Shown: piece after piece, positions 24,501-37,243 of the stretch
Position numbering within the stretch: position 1 is the stretch's first letter
How the letters are laid out: every line of letters begins with the position of its first letter
NCBI RefSeq assembly: GCF_001723175.1
Contig: NC_064653.1
Location: 1,736,001 to 1,800,000 of the forward strand
Direction of reading: 5' to 3'
DNA length: 64,000 nucleotides
DNA from: Penicillium oxalicum
Lineage: Eukaryota > Ascomycota > Eurotiomycetes > Eurotiales > Aspergillaceae
Notes under the pieces: model-generated
What the model was told of the DNA's origin: nothing
What the model saw: the letters and a program-made list of their open reading frames with translations, nothing else
Database searches by the model: none
Made by a program: the position numbers and the translations under genes

Positions 24501-26887
24501 CACTTCCATGACACTTCTTGAGAAGCTCACAAGCTCACGAAAATTGAACAAGATGTCGTCGCCGGAGATTGTAAAGTGGCAATCTTCCAACAAGATTGTG
24601 GAGGTTCTAGCATCGGAGGTTGATGTTGACAGCGTGGCACGCTCACTAGTCTCCATGATGGAGCCTGATCTGAGAGAGCTTGAATGCGGACCCAAGACTG
24701 CTGGGTACGTGATTCGTGAAAGCCTCCTTGCGCTCTTGAATAGCTGTCTAGGTATGATCACAGACCGCCCCACGGTCGCCCATTTACTTCTTGGCTTCAG
24801 CTGCTTGGGCAACATCCTTGACCTGCCTCCGAACGGGCTGTTCGCCAACGGCATGTCGTTGTTGCACGCCATCATAGGATTCTTACAGAGTTATCCGGAT
24901 GAGGTGGACGGAACTATCACTTCATACACCGTGCACCTCAAGCGGATGGCCTTTGAAGTTCTCAAGCATCTTTGGTCGTCAAAGCTCGCCACGTTCTTCA
25001 CCTTGAGTGAGATGCGCTCCAATGCATTTTTGATGAACGCCTTCGCGGGCCAACCCATCATTGGCCCCAACACCTTATGGAATGGCTATCCCCTCACCGC
25101 TGAGGAATTTTGGATGACCGATGCTACTTCAGCCTTGGCGGAGTTTTTGCTCTACCGCAGTCACTTGTTCTCGTATGCAGCTACTGAAATACGCTCCGCG
25201 GCGAAAGTGAGCTCCCCGGCACTTCAGACCAGCGTTCTCTCAACACTGCTCGGAAATTCGACGTTAGAGAGCGGCGAGATGGTTCCTCACGCCTCGGTAT
25301 TCGACCTCTTTGACTTCGCTGATTTGGATATCTTGCGCAATTTCCACAATCCTCAACTCACATTCCTTGACACCATCCCGGTCAACGAGTGCGCCACCCT
25401 GGAACGAGACGCACTGGCACTGTTCGACATTGCGAAAGTGGAGGAGTTGATCCAAATCCGTAAATCTGAGCTGTTTGCTTCCGCTCCCGCACGGCCCCAA
25501 AATGAGGAGCATTTTGAAGCTGAAGCTGAAGCCTTGAAGATGTTCATACTTGCCACCAATCAAAGTCGGCAAATTGTGTACAACCGATACCTCGCCCTTC
25601 GTGCATGGACAGAGCTCATTACAACCATTACCACCTGCTCCGTTCTCGACGATTCCACCAGGCCCACCTTTATCCTGCATGCAATTCAACTTACCCTTCC
25701 TAAACTGGAAGCCTCCATTGAGAATGATTCCGCAGAGGCCATAGAGCTTGGTCGTCTGAGTGAGACACTGATCAGCAAGCTTGCGGCAGATCTTCCCGAA
25801 ACCCCCACCTCTCGCAATGGAGATATTATTGATGAAAAGCTTCACCAGCTGTTCCAGGTCTCAATGCGTGGCATCATGCTTGCCTCGGGGAATGTGGCAC
25901 TAAGAGAAGTCTTCTACAGCATATGTTCAATTTACGTTACTCGCATTTCATCTTCAGAGATCAGTCATGAGAGTCTCCGTCGGAAGAGTCAACAGTTGGT
26001 CAAGTCTGCGGGCCCCGGGCTCGTAGAGGTCATCTGCGACGACGCTTACACTGGGCAGGAGACTTGTCGGTCTGCTGCGCTGCTGTTTTTGAACAGCTTG
26101 GCGGCTCTGGACAGCCGGACGGATGGCATCCTCGCTGAGTTGATGTCGCAGTCGAACTACCTCAGTCTATTCTTGGATTCTTTGAGGTCGTTACCCTCTG
26201 AATTACGGAAGGCGCCGGCAGCGGGTAAGCGTGATTGCTTCGACCAATCTGTTTGGAATTCAATAAATGCTGACATACATATTTCGGAAGACACTGCCTC
26301 TTTATTGGCGTACTACGAATCTCTCCTGGCGCTTCTCCAGCAGCTCTCTCAGACCAAGAGTGGGGCGACCTATGTCATCAAGTCCGGTCTGTTTGAATCC
26401 GTTCGTGAGTCGCAGCTGTTTGCTGCGGATCCGGATATTGGAATCGGTGAGTGTCTCCATTCTTTCCCCACAAAGAGTAGTTCTATAGAAGGCCCACTGA
26501 CACCTGTAGACATCGACAATCCGGATGCGCTCCGGAAATACTACGACCTCCTGCTCTGCGTGATCCGCGTGATTGTCTCCGCGGTCCTATCTCGAGGCGC
26601 CCATAACGAACAAATCAGAATGCAGACGCGTACCTTCATTTCCGAGAACAGGCCGTGCATGGTGGGCGTGTTCAAACGGTTCGCTAAGATTGGCGGGAGG
26701 ACCACTTCCGCCCATCACGAAGCTCTTTGCGAACTGGTCAAGTCGTTCATGGCGCTTGTGGCAGTGGCCGACTTCATCGAGGTGAGATCCGCGTCTACGT
26801 ATTCCTTGGCTGAGCACACCACTGACATCTTCATAGTTCGACGATCCCGAGCCGCAGCAGAGCGAGCAACCTACTTTGTTCTCATGA
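21600..26887 (+). CDS. NUP192: Nuclear pore inner-ring protein NUP192 (Nup205 family)
   Basis: Four exons: 21600..21786, 21866..26446, 26510..26781 and 26837..26887, giving 1696 aa, the usual size for fungal Nup192. The introns at 26447-26509 and 26782-26836 are easily missed: the first is 63 nt without a stop, so the frame reads through it. The second moves the true end to FDDPEPQQSEQPTLFS at 26885-26887, before the stop of the unspliced frame at 26991. The sequence is almost all alpha-helical solenoid with no enzymatic motif. Features fitting the family include the N-terminal LRGLYQDL, the KITVAEVEYSINEDFQQGAL region and IRDWMLQNKSFRVAEELL. The protein scaffolds the nuclear pore inner ring with Nic96 and Nup53. 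Confidence 0.95.
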
Positions 26888-27321
26888 ACTTGCAAATAAA
26901 AATATGTGGCCCCAGCATGCTGGGTAGTGCGGCGTCTATTGGCATCACTTGGAGGAGTTTCTGGCTGAGCGATTTGGAGGCATCTTCTTAAATATCAACG
27001 GATCATATTTGTCTGTATTGTCTCTTCGTTTCCCTTTTTTTTAACGGGGGGGTTTGGATGATGAAAAGAGCCATGCTACTTTGCACGCCATGATCCCGAT
27101 CCACCCTCCGGTCAAAAAACCATTCCGACTGAGGATCTTCGTGCGAGCACAGGCTTCAGTACGATCGCGTCAAACACGCCTACATGTATGTTTTCAGTGG
27201 ACGACCGGCTTTACAGCTTAGTAATGGCAGTTCGCTCGGGGCATGAACAGATGGAAGGTCACCAATCCAGACTTGGATCCATCCCGTATATTGGTGACAG
27301 CAAGGATACACTGAATGGTGA

Positions 27322-27356
<35 letters not shown>

Positions 27357-27659
27357 GGTCATACATGAGTAGCCCGGTTGATGACACTCCTCGGTCCCAT
27401 AGAACGTGCCAGCCTTTTTGAGGAAGGCCGTCTATCTTATCGCCCAGGGTTCCATGCGGAGGTTGGTGGGCACTTGGCCTGGTCCGCCGTTGTCCCACTC
27501 ATATCCGTCACTGCCATCCCCTCATTCCTCCAATTCCCGCATCACTCCGCCACAGACCGCCCTGGCTGAATTATGATCGATCCATTATCCATCGCCATCA
27601 CTCTCCCCGTCCACAGCTTGGCCCCTTCTCCACACAACTTGTCGGACTGAATCGGCTGG
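26888..27659. other. NUP192-CUL4 intergenic region with a trinucleotide microsatellite
   Basis: About 770 bp between two plus-strand genes. It contains the NUP192 3' UTR, a poly-T/poly-G patch near 27035-27055, the microsatellite at 27316-27357 and the CUL4 promoter. The open frames that cross the microsatellite encode only Ser, Tyr or His runs and are artefacts. Confidence 0.6.
27316..27357. repeat. Trinucleotide microsatellite (GGT then TAG repeats)
   Basis: A short run of TGG units (27316-27330) passes into about nine TAG units (27331-27357). It lies about 300 bp before the CUL4 start codon, outside any supported coding sequence, and could vary in length between strains. Confidence 0.9.
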
Positions 27660-30548
27660 ATGCAGCAGAATCTGAGTGCCGACCCCGATCTGCGGAGCGG
27701 TAAGCGCAAGCCGAGCGGCAAGAGGAAGCTTGCTGATCAAGGAGAGCTACTACAACCGCACTCGCAGCGGACGATCTCAGAGCTACTCGCATCCAGCTCC
27801 TCTCGCAACACCGACCACCAGAGCACCCCCACCGCTCTGAAACGATCTCGCTATTCTGTGTCCCCCTCGCGGCCCGCGGTTGGCCATTCCGTATCGCCGA
27901 ACAAGATGTATAACTTCTCCGGATCTCCGCCCAAGAACGGCGCCGCCTTTATGCGCAGCACACCGGCGTCAAATCCCCCATACTCCGGGGTCAATGCCCG
28001 GCAGAATAACTTCAGTCCCCATTCTGGCGCCAAGAAATTGGTGGTGAAGAATCTTCGGGCCGGTCCTCGGGCAAACCATGAGCAATACTTCGATAAGACG
28101 TGGGCACAGCTGGATGCCGCGTTGTCAGCGATCTTTGATGGCAAGAAAGACATCTCTCTGGAAGAGCTGTACAAAGGGGCCGAAAATATATGTCGTCAGG
28201 AAAAAGCCGCGTTACTGGCCAAGAAGGTTCAAGAGCGGTGCAAGAACTATGTGGCGGGAATGCTTCGTGATAACTTAGTTGAGAGGGCCAAGGGGGGGAC
28301 GGATGTCGATACATTGCGGGCAGTGATCGAGGCATGGTCGGCATGGCACTTGAGACTTGTGAGTATGAGTTCGCCTCACTGGCGCAGCCTTCGGGAGTTG
28401 ACATGTGACAGATTACTGTTCGTTGGGTGTTTTATTACCTGGACCAATCCTTCCTACTGCATTCCAAGGATTTCCCGGTGATCCAGGAGATGGGTCTGAT
28501 CCAATTCCGCACGTACGTCTTTGCCGATTCGAACCTTAAGCCAAAGATCCTGCGAGGCGCTTGCGACCTCATCACTGCTGATCGGGGGGCTGAGACTCGA
28601 ACCGCGCACGATGCCACTTTGCTTCGGGATGCTATCGAATTGTTCCATCATCTAGACGTCTACAACAGTGACTTTGAGCCATTGTTCATCACCAGTTCCC
28701 ACAATTTCATCACGTCATGGGCCCAGAGAGAATCCACTGGGGCTCTATCATCCTTCGTCGAGAACAGCCAGCGTCTGATTGAACGCGAAGTAGAACGATG
28801 CGGTCTCTTTGCCTTGAATCGAAGTACTAAACAGAAGCTGGCCGAGCTGTTGGATGAAATCTTGGTCGGAGAGCACGAGGCGGTCCTCCTCAATGAGAGC
28901 GAGGTACTAGGCCTCATGCGGGCAGAAAATCAGACAGCCTTGAAGCAACTTTATCGCCTTCTCAGCCGGCGCAGCTTGGCTCACAAATTGAAGACCCCCT
29001 TTGGTCATTTCATCGTCGAAGAGGGCTCGAACATTGTCTTTGACGAGGAGAACGAGGCGGAGATGATTGTGCGTCTTCTACAGTTCAAGAAACAGCTCGA
29101 CGAAACCCTTGCCGAATCGTTCGACCGAAACGAAGATCTCGGTCACACAGTGCGTGAAGCATTTGGACAGTTCATGAATCTCGGTCGAAAGGGGCAATCC
29201 ACCGGTGGGACTGATAATCCGAAGACAGGGGAGATGATTGCCAAATATGTGGACCGATTACTGAAAGGCGGTTGGAAGATGCCTGCCAGCCAGGAAGAGG
29301 ACGCCATGGCGGATGAGGATGCTGAGATCAATCGGCAGCTGGATCAGGTGCTGGATCTCTTCCGGTTCGTGCAAGGCAAGGCCGTGTTCGAGGCGTTCTA
29401 CAAAAATGACCTTGCACGACGTCTGTTGATGGGTCGAAGTGCAAGTGACGACGCCGAAAAGAGCATGCTCGGTCGTCTGAAAAAAGGTAGGATGCGCCCT
29501 TCCTCATAGTCCCTCCGTGTGTGCGGTCGGCTGACTTTTCTTAGAATGTGGTTCGAGTTTCACACATAATCTAGAGACCATGTTCAAGGATATCGAGGTG
29601 GCTCGCGACGAGATGTCGGCATACACGGCTTTTAATCGTGAGCGCGACCGAAAACAACGCCCAGCGGTCGATCTCAGTGTCAATGTGCTCTCTGCCGCTG
29701 CCTGGCCTACATATGCCGATGTTCCTGTGCGCATCCCCTCGATCATTGCCACTGCCATCAACGATTTCCAAGAATTCTACTGCAACAAACACACTGGCCG
29801 TCGGCTTAGTTGGAAGCATCAGCTTGCACACTGTCAATTGCGCGCCCGTTTCCCCAAGGGTTCCAAGGAATTAGTGGTCAGCTCATTCCAAGCGATTGTG
29901 CTTCTTCTCTTCAACGATATTGAAGAGAATGAGACGCTGCGCTATGTCGATATTCAAACCGCAACAGGACTCTGTAAGCAAGCTCCTACGTCCGCCCACT
30001 TGATTATCGAGAAAACTGACATTTCTTCACTGCAGCGGATCCTGAGTTAAAGCGGACTCTGCAGTCCCTCGCGTGCGCCAAATACCGCGTTCTGACGAAG
30101 ACGCCCAAGGGCAAGGAAGTTGAGACGACTGACGTCTTCTCGTACAACACCGGATTCAGTGATGCAAAGATGCGCATCAAGATCAATCAGATTCAGTTGA
30201 AAGAGACCAAGGAAGAGAACAAGACCACTCATGAGCGAGTGGCTGCAGATCGACACTATGAAACCCAGGCAGCGGTCGTGCGCATCATGAAGAGTCGAAA
30301 GACGATTAAGCACGCTGAGCTCATTGCAGAGGTGATCGAAGCCACGCGTCATCGGGGCACCCTTCAACCTGCCGAGATCAAGACGAACATTGAAAAGTAT
30401 GTGTCGGATCCTCCTCAAAAGGCCTGGGGACCTTTTTTTCGGGCCTTTACAATAATAACTTTTGCTGACCATGTCATGAAATCACAGATTGATCGAGAAA
30501 GACTACATGGAGCGTGCTGAGAACAACCAGTACAGATACGTGGCGTAG
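27660..30548 (+). CDS. CUL4: Cullin 4, scaffold of CRL4 ubiquitin ligase
   Basis: Five exons: 27660..28358, 28412..29486, 29545..29973, 30036..30396 and 30488..30548, giving 874 aa. A disordered Ser/Pro/Arg-rich N-terminus of about 120 residues precedes the cullin body, which starts at about residue 140 with DKTWAQLDAALSAIF and ISLEELYKGAENICRQ, a CUL4-like signature. The cullin homology region includes FRFVQGKAVFEAFYKNDLARRLL. The C-terminal winged-helix/neddylation domain has VRIMKSRKTIKH with the predicted NEDD8 acceptor K820, and ends in YRYVA as cullins do. With DDB1-type adaptors and Rbx1 it would ubiquitinate replication and chromatin proteins. CUL4 rather than CUL3 is chosen from the N-terminal cullin repeat. 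Confidence 0.95.
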
Positions 30549-32684
30549 AACTTGATTCCATTCGGTCCGCTTTGGTTGACTTTGACTCTTTTCTTGGATG
30601 TTTTTCTTCGCGATCTTTCTGCTCCCCTCTTCACTCTTTTAGCGATCTGGAGCACTGGTACTTGGGGTTAAGGTATGGCGCCAGGGTACTTCATCTGATC
30701 TTTTTCATTTCTTCCGCGGAACCACCGAGTTCAGAAGCCTTTCCGTTCTTGCAGAGTTCATTGTCTGGTGTATTGTGTCATGCACTTGGAGGACTGCCTT
30801 CGTATAAACCTGTCAATTTCATCGTACATGTCTATGATAGACTCACCGCCGGGTCGATCAGAGCCAGATCTCTTCTCTTTCTTTTTCAATTGTGCAGAAG
30901 TCCCGTTCCTGTCTCCAAGCGGTGTTGTGTTCTAAGACTTGGAATTGGTATCCTCGGCACGCGGCGGGCGGACAACTTGGACAGATCGGAGCTTCTCCGA
31001 GGTGGAACCTTGACCGTTCCACTTGCAGCGGCGATGTCACGCGGGCCTAGTCCATTCCCCATCATCAACCCTCGGGGAATCTGGCCAAGTTATTCAGAGC
31101 CTCGTGTCAATTGGTGGGATGACGAAGAGTCTCTGTTCTCTCGAACGCTGTATATGGAAAAGAAATACAACGGCATGAGATGCAGATCACCCATTGAGTT
31201 CGCCGATGCTGCCACTTTCATTTGAAGCCTGTAGTGTAACTTTAAGATACACGAGGTTCGCTTTACAGGACAAGGCACCGAGCACCTGTTCGAAGCTGCA
31301 TTGTTACATCTGGATTCCGTGGTCAAATCAATGTAAAAAGGACAACGCGGATATTCATTGCAACGGCGGTCCACAGTTACATCACATACATCGATCCTCT
31401 CGGGAGACTAGATCACTCGGGCGAGAAAGTACACAGCACGGCGCGGCTCCATTAGCCTCTTACTACTATGCTGATGGTGGGTACGCTAACCTTCTTCCTG
31501 CCAGTCTGGACTCGTTTAATTTGATAAATTAAAGGGCAAAGAAACTGGGCCCCTATTCGTGACAGATTTGTCTCTACGTTTCTCGGTCTAATTCAAAGGA
31601 TGCAATAGCTATGAACGTATCGCCCTCATCGGAACCCATTAAATGATCCAAAATGTCAGGTCGATGTCAGATTTCGCATCCGGCAGTTTAATACCACGAA
31701 TTCAGTCACGCGGCCAGCGATGCGGCGCTGGGGGAGATTATGGCGGGATGTCCGTAGAGGGTAAGCCGAGGTGGTCCAGACCAGGGGGCAGATGCCGATG
31801 AAGATCGTGCCTATTCGGAACATGCGGGCACTGAGAAGAGTGCGCAGTGGGCAGGTCAATTCGATGGCATAGGTGAACCCTTTTGGAGATACCTACCATA
31901 AGAGCGGGGGAAGCAACGGATTGTCAGGATTGAGTAAGTGCTCCAACTGTTGCGCTGCTGCGGCATAAGAGTGCAGCTGCTCCCCCGGTCCTGTGCGAAG
32001 CGGTTGTCCATGAATTTCTTCGTCACGTACTACAATTGATAGTAGATACTGGAATCGCACATTCTATCGCGGGTCCTCTATATACTAAATTAGAGCACAA
32101 CAGGTAAATATATCATCGCATCTTTCCAATACTTTCAGCCGTGTTCCTCTACGACAGTCTTCTGGCCTTCTGCATCAATACGGTGGTTTGCTGGCAATTG
32201 AGATTCTTGAAAAGCTGCTGACACTGTGGAACCTCGCAGTATCCCCACAACATCCAGTTGATCGTATCGCTCCCCCACTTTTTTCCCCGCTTTCTCCGGT
32301 CCATCGCATCGTCTGGAGATCCTCCACCGGACGAAGTACAAAAGACCAAATTCAGGGCGTGTATAGGCGCATCGCACCGGTTGTCAATCGCGCCGGTCAT
32401 TGTCGTTCTTGTTATACGCCAGTGGACGACACGGCGCATTGCCGGACTTGTGGAGAAGAGCCAAAATACCCGAATCACATGCATTGACAATATCTGTGTT
32501 ACAAAACTTGTAAAACCCTAGCTTACGGTCTCGGACAAGGGCGATTACTCTAAGAGAAGCTTCCCATCTCTATTTCTGAAAGAGCGAGATTGCTTGGGTG
32601 GACAGCTTTGCAATATTCTGGTACCTTGCTCAAGTCGGATTGGAGATCAGTTGAACTGCGACACATAGTTCCTTCACCTCAATC
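30549..32684. other. 2.1-kb intergenic region between CUL4 and DAK1, no confident gene
   Basis: Immediately after CUL4 a 217-codon plus-strand frame runs from 30572 to 31225. It begins in the expected 3' UTR, is rich in Ser, Leu, Phe and Arg, and shows no domain. A minus-strand frame at 32149-32490 has the Cys/Trp-containing string INWMLWGYCEVPQC, which I do not recognise. Neither is supported as a gene. No tRNA-like T-arm was found. Confidence 0.4.
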
Positions 32685-34746
32685 ATGCAAAGTGAGTTTA
32701 TTCTCGTGAATGGACCCCCGCTCGAAGAGAACACCGAGGTGCTGGGATAGTAATAGCTGCATTTATGGAGATTAGCCGACCAGCTTTGATTCTAACCCGA
32801 CCATTTTACAGCCAAACATTTCTTCTCCGATCCGAACCACCTGGTTCTGACGGCACTGAATTCACTCACCTTGACAAATCCGTCACTGGCTTTTGATGCT
32901 CAAAATAAGATCATTTTCCGCCGGCCCGATGCTGCACGAAGGCCCGGCAAAGTCTCAATCATTACTGGAGGTGGATCAGGGCATGAGCCGGCCTTTGCAG
33001 GTTTCGTGGGCAAGGGCTTCTGTGATGCATCGGTTGCGGGATCGATCTTTGCCTCACCCTCGGCCGAACAGATTCGCCGCGCTGCAATTGATCGTGTACC
33101 CACGGATGCGGGCGTCTTGATCCTGCCCAACAACTACACTGGTGATGTCTTGAATTTTGGTATGGCGGCTGAGAAATGCCGCGCGGCGGGAATCCGAACC
33201 GAGTTCTTCCCAATCAACGATGATGTGGGCGTAGGCCGCACCAAAGGAGGCAAGGTTGGCCGACGGGGTATCGGGGGTGGTATATTGATCTTGAAGATCA
33301 CGGGGGCTTTGGCAGAGGCTGGGTAGGTCTTTTACTCTTACAAAGAGAAAAAAAAAAGTCGACGCTACATATGCTAATTCTCTGGGGTTTCCGTTGGGGT
33401 TAGGGGATCTCTTGAAGAGGTCTATAAGCTCGCCCAATTTGCCAACGAGAACATTGTCTCCATCGGCTCCTCCCTTGAGCATGTCCACGTTCCTGGTCGG
33501 GGGATGCCCGAAGATTTTATTCCAAATGGCGAAGTGGAGATCGGGATGGGCATTCACAACGAGCCCGGCTCCCATCGCATGAAGGCCGACTTGGTGGAAA
33601 CTGTCTCCATCATGCTGCGGCAACTATTGGACCAACACGACTCCGAGCGCGCATATCTCAAGTACGGCTTGGGGGATGACTTTGTCCTGCTGATCAACAA
33701 TCTGGGCGGCGTCAGTCCTATCGAGCTGGCAGGTATCACTGACGAGGTGCATCGTCAGCTCGTACGGGATCACAAGATCAAGCCTGTGCGGGTCATTTCA
33801 GGCACCTTCTTGACGAGTCTCAACGGCATGGGGTTCAGTATCTCATTGCTCAGACTGGCAGACAATGGACTCGGCGATGGCAAGTCGATGCTGGAGCTGA
33901 TTGATGCCCCGGCCGAGGCTGTGGGCTGGTCAGCGCCCATTTCTACAGCTACGTGGAATGACCGCGTCGATACGCCCGTGGAGCTCAAGGCTACCAACAT
34001 CGTCGAAGAGACACCAAGTAACCTGCAATGTAAGTTTTTTTTTTGTCCATCGCAATCGGATTTGGTGGTTTTTTCTTTCTTTTTTTGGCATTAGTACTCA
34101 TCACTTTTCAATATTAGTGGATCCAGCCATCATCAAGACAGTTCTCGGTGCGGGTTTGAAACGGGTCATTGCCGCCGAGCCAGAAGTAACACGATACGAC
34201 ACAATCGTGGGCGATGGTGACTGCGGCATAGGTCTCAAGCGCGGCGCCGAAGCCATTCAGAAACTCCTCGACCAAGCGTCCCCCGCCCTGACCGACAATA
34301 TCGTTCCGACGGTCCTCCGCATCACCGAAGTGGTCGAAAATGTCATGGACGGCACATCTGGCGCCATCTATGCAATCTTCCTCAACGCTCTCGTCCACGG
34401 ACTTCGCGCCCAAGATACAGGATCCCCGCTTCAAACAACACCAGAAATCTGGGCCAAGGCACTGAAGCACTCGGTCACCGCCTTGAGCCAGTACACGCCC
34501 GCGAAGCCAGGCGACCGTACACTGATGGATGCGCTAGTTCCTTTCTGCGAGACTCTGTATGAGACACAGGACATGCGGGCGGCGGCGGCTGCTGCACAAA
34601 GGGGCACCGAGTCTACTAAGAGTATGAAGGCGAGTCTGGGTCGTTCTGTCTATGTGGGTAGTGAGACCGAGTGGATAGGCAAGGTGCCTGATCCAGGAGC
34701 GTATGGACTAAGTGAATTTTTGACTGGACTATCCGAGGCATTCTGA
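32685..34746 (+). CDS. DAK1: Dihydroxyacetone (glycerone) kinase
   Basis: Four exons: 32685..32691 (7 nt, ATGCAAA), 32812..33322, 33404..34029 and 34118..34746, giving 590 aa (yeast Dak1/Dak2 are about 590). The DhaK domain contains ITGGGSGHEPAFAGFVGKG, LPNNYTGDVLNFG and SLEHVHVPGRG, whose His is the expected covalent dihydroxyacetone site. The C-terminal DhaL ATP-binding domain contains the Mg-binding VGDGDCGIGLKRGAEAI and MDGTSGAIYAIF. It phosphorylates dihydroxyacetone with ATP in cytosolic glycerol catabolism and detoxifies dihydroxyacetone. The unusual 7-nt first coding exon is required to give an ATG in frame with TKHFFSDPNHLV. Confidence 0.96.
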
Positions 34747-35672
34747 ACTGTGTATGAGCATTGGGCATTGGTGTATTTAATCGCAATTGGAATTGAGCGG
34801 CATTGGCAAGAACCGAAAAAAAACGGACAATCATGACTATGCTTCAATATGTGCATAGCCGGTATAACTGGTAGGAGAGCACGTGTACTTCTTTTGAAAG
34901 CGCGGATTGCTTCTATGCATCAACTGGTTCGAGAGCGATCGAGGACAAAGTCTTTTCTCGCCACATCTCAAGATTTCTCTCTCGCTGGGCCATCTATAGC
35001 GTTGCTGCGCGCCGGGGAGAGGGATCATTTCAGTTAGTCAAAGTCTCTGATTCTTTGGACTTCAAGACGAGCGTGGGGATCTGCTACATTCACGAGATCT
35101 CCCCAACGATTTGACGCTTTCGGAGCACACAAGCCTCCAATCAGAAGACTATTTCGCTTTGACAATAGTGACTCGAAAACAGAGATTACCAAGTGGAAAT
35201 GCTCTATGGATACGAGAAAATGGAGCGTGTAAATCTGGCCCTTCTTTTGATGGATCTATAGCGGAAAAACAAAGATCTTGACACCATTGCACATTTCATT
35301 TTTCATTCGTCCATATTTTGTGAGCATCGGCCAGGGTGCCGTTACAGGCCGACTTGAACTCAGAAAGCTAAGCTCTGGCTAGGACTAGCGGTGACCGAAT
35401 GCAAGGGCGGAGGGGCATTTGCAGTCGGGGTGGCAGGAGGTAAGAGAGAAAAAAAAAGGGTATCGAGATCGACAACATGGCAAAGTCTCTGGCCCCGCAG
35501 AATGTCGAGCGCGGGAGCAGAGGCTTCAAGGGCACGGAAGCATTTGCACAAAATACGGGGATCAGTAGCCCCGTCGAATTCTAACACAGACAACGCGGGC
35601 TCTGGCGACCCCAGTACGATAAGTGTGCGCGATAAGAAATACGGTAGTGATAGCCCAGGTGAAGTACCAAGC
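34747..35672. other. Tail-to-tail intergenic region, nothing recognised
   Basis: About 930 bp between the convergent DAK1 and SmD2 stop codons. Short open frames on both strands lack motifs. The longer minus-strand frame reaching 35740 owes its upper end to the SmD2 last exon read in intron context and is not separate. Confidence 0.5.
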
Positions 35673-36474
35673 TCAGCTAAGCAGAACGAGGATGACAGAA
35701 TCGCCGCGAAGGAACCTGGAGGGAAATAATTGTCAGTCAACGGGAGGGGGAGAGATCACAAAAAGTCATGTGCAGGTTGAACGCAAGAAGCTTGAACCCC
35801 CTCGACGCAAGTTGGGTTTCGAGAGCGGCCCGGCGAGTGAACGTACATCTTGCTGACGAAGCGTTCCTTGTTCACACCCTTGCCCTTATTGCCCTTGGGC
35901 TTATCAGTCCACATTTCCTTCACATTTTCCAGCACCATGTTGCAATGACGGTCGAAAGCCTTCACCCGAGCGAGTAGCTTGCGGTTGTTGCGGCAAGAGA
36001 TCAGAACTTGGGTGTGTGTGCGAGTGGCGGTCTGGAGGAGCGAGAGAGGGCCAGCCGTGAGCTCGTGCTCTTCAACGAGGGCGACCTCATATTCACTATG
36101 GTAGATCCAACGCACAGTTAGTCGTCCGTATCCGATTCAGAGCCCGCATGTGTCAAAACGTGACAAGGCCGAGGAGAGGACGGGAGATGTCGTCGGGAAT
36201 CATCAAAGTCACCAGCACAATGTCTGGACCAGAGTTCGGCACAAGGTGGAAGCACATGATTTGATGAAGAAACATAGTCCAAGCAAACTTGCACTGCAGC
36301 TGGTGGTGGGGGCAACTGAGATGGAAGGACATAAATGCACATACGTGAGCTCGCTCTTGGGCTTGTTGAGCAGGTCTCTGCGGAGATCGGAGAAGTCAGC
36401 GAAGCTTCATCAGATTGAGAGTGAGTCACATTTTCGAGCTCTTACTGGATCTTGGGGTCTGGAGCGGTCGCCAT
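35673..36474 (-). CDS. SMD2: Small nuclear ribonucleoprotein Sm D2
   Basis: Four exons: 36474..36446, 36377..36345, 36095..35847 and 35715..35673, giving 117 aa. Introns are 68, 249 and 131 bp, unusually intron-rich for such a short protein. The spliced product begins [24 protein letters not shown] and carries the Sm1 motif ([44 protein letters not shown], with the RNA-contacting D-x-H-x-N-M-V-L-E). It ends with the Sm2 motif [13 protein letters not shown]. It is a core member of the heptameric Sm ring on U1, U2, U4 and U5 snRNAs. The Sm2 part is only recovered by splicing into the 43-nt last exon. It is head-to-head with the Ams2-like gene. Confidence 0.96.
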
Positions 36475-37243
36475 GGTGTGTAAGAGGTGGGGTATAAAAA
36501 GGTCTTAGATGCTCTTCGTCTTCTCAGTCCCAGCGATACGGCGTGGCCGTCAAGTTCGATAATCGATATCACATGACTTCGTGACCCGGAAGTGTTATGT
36601 GCCTTATAGACAAGGCACCAAGTGCTGTACGCGGTAGGCTGCGTCACGTCGCGTCCACGCATGTTGCTCGGCGGATAGCTTCAACCCGCGTATGCAAGGC
36701 TTGCTTTCTTCCCTCTTAACCCACGTCCGCTTTCCTTGCTTCTCTTGATCTCCCCACTTTTCTTTCTCCTCCATCTTACCTGCAAATGTAAGTAATTCCA
36801 ACTTTCAGGATCCCCTATTGGTCTTGTCCTGGAAATTATTTTGCAAGAAGCGGTCAACTTCGCGGACGTTGCTAGGGACTTTTGGCCGTCTATGACCTTG
36901 CTAACATTCCTGCGCTCCAGCTTTTCCCCTCTAGTGGGCTGCACAGTTGCTTATCGATTCTCCCGGGCGACAGATTCAACAGTTGCTCGGTCTGGACCCG
37001 CCCGCCCTTTTCCACTTCCCCCGTTATCCCTGCCGGCCTTTCACCCAAAGCGAATAAATCTCCCGTCATCGCACACTCCCAGCCAAGTCAGACTTGGACA
37101 GTCTCTGCGTGCTACACCCTCACCTTGCTAAGCATCGACGCTGTCTCTATCCACCGCACTCTTTCGGTCTTTGCCCACTGTCAATTTTCGACAATTCATC
37201 TCCGCTTGGCTATTTGCATGGTTTACAGAAAGAATTCGTTGAG
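36475..37243. promoter_or_regulatory. SmD2/Ams2-like bidirectional promoter
   Basis: A 769-bp interval between divergent start codons. It is rich in pyrimidine stretches on the plus strand (36700-36780 and 37000-37080), as in many fungal promoters and leaders. Short open frames here look like chance. No specific factor site is convincing. Confidence 0.5.

Noticed and set aside
26782..26991. Read-through C-terminus of NUP192 to a stop at 26991
   Set aside because: A 55-bp intron with good donor and acceptor gives an acidic end at 26887 that suits the family better.
27180..27498. Frames encoding Tyr, His, Leu or Ser runs
   Set aside because: They are translations of a trinucleotide microsatellite.
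35360..35740. 126-codon minus-strand frame downstream of SmD2
   Set aside because: Its upper end is the SmD2 last exon region read through its stop context in another frame; the remainder has no features.
36096..36344. C/D-box snoRNA in the SmD2 intron
   Set aside because: The C-box-like sequence deviates from RTGATGA and no terminal stem joins the two boxes; kept only as a question about the long intron.
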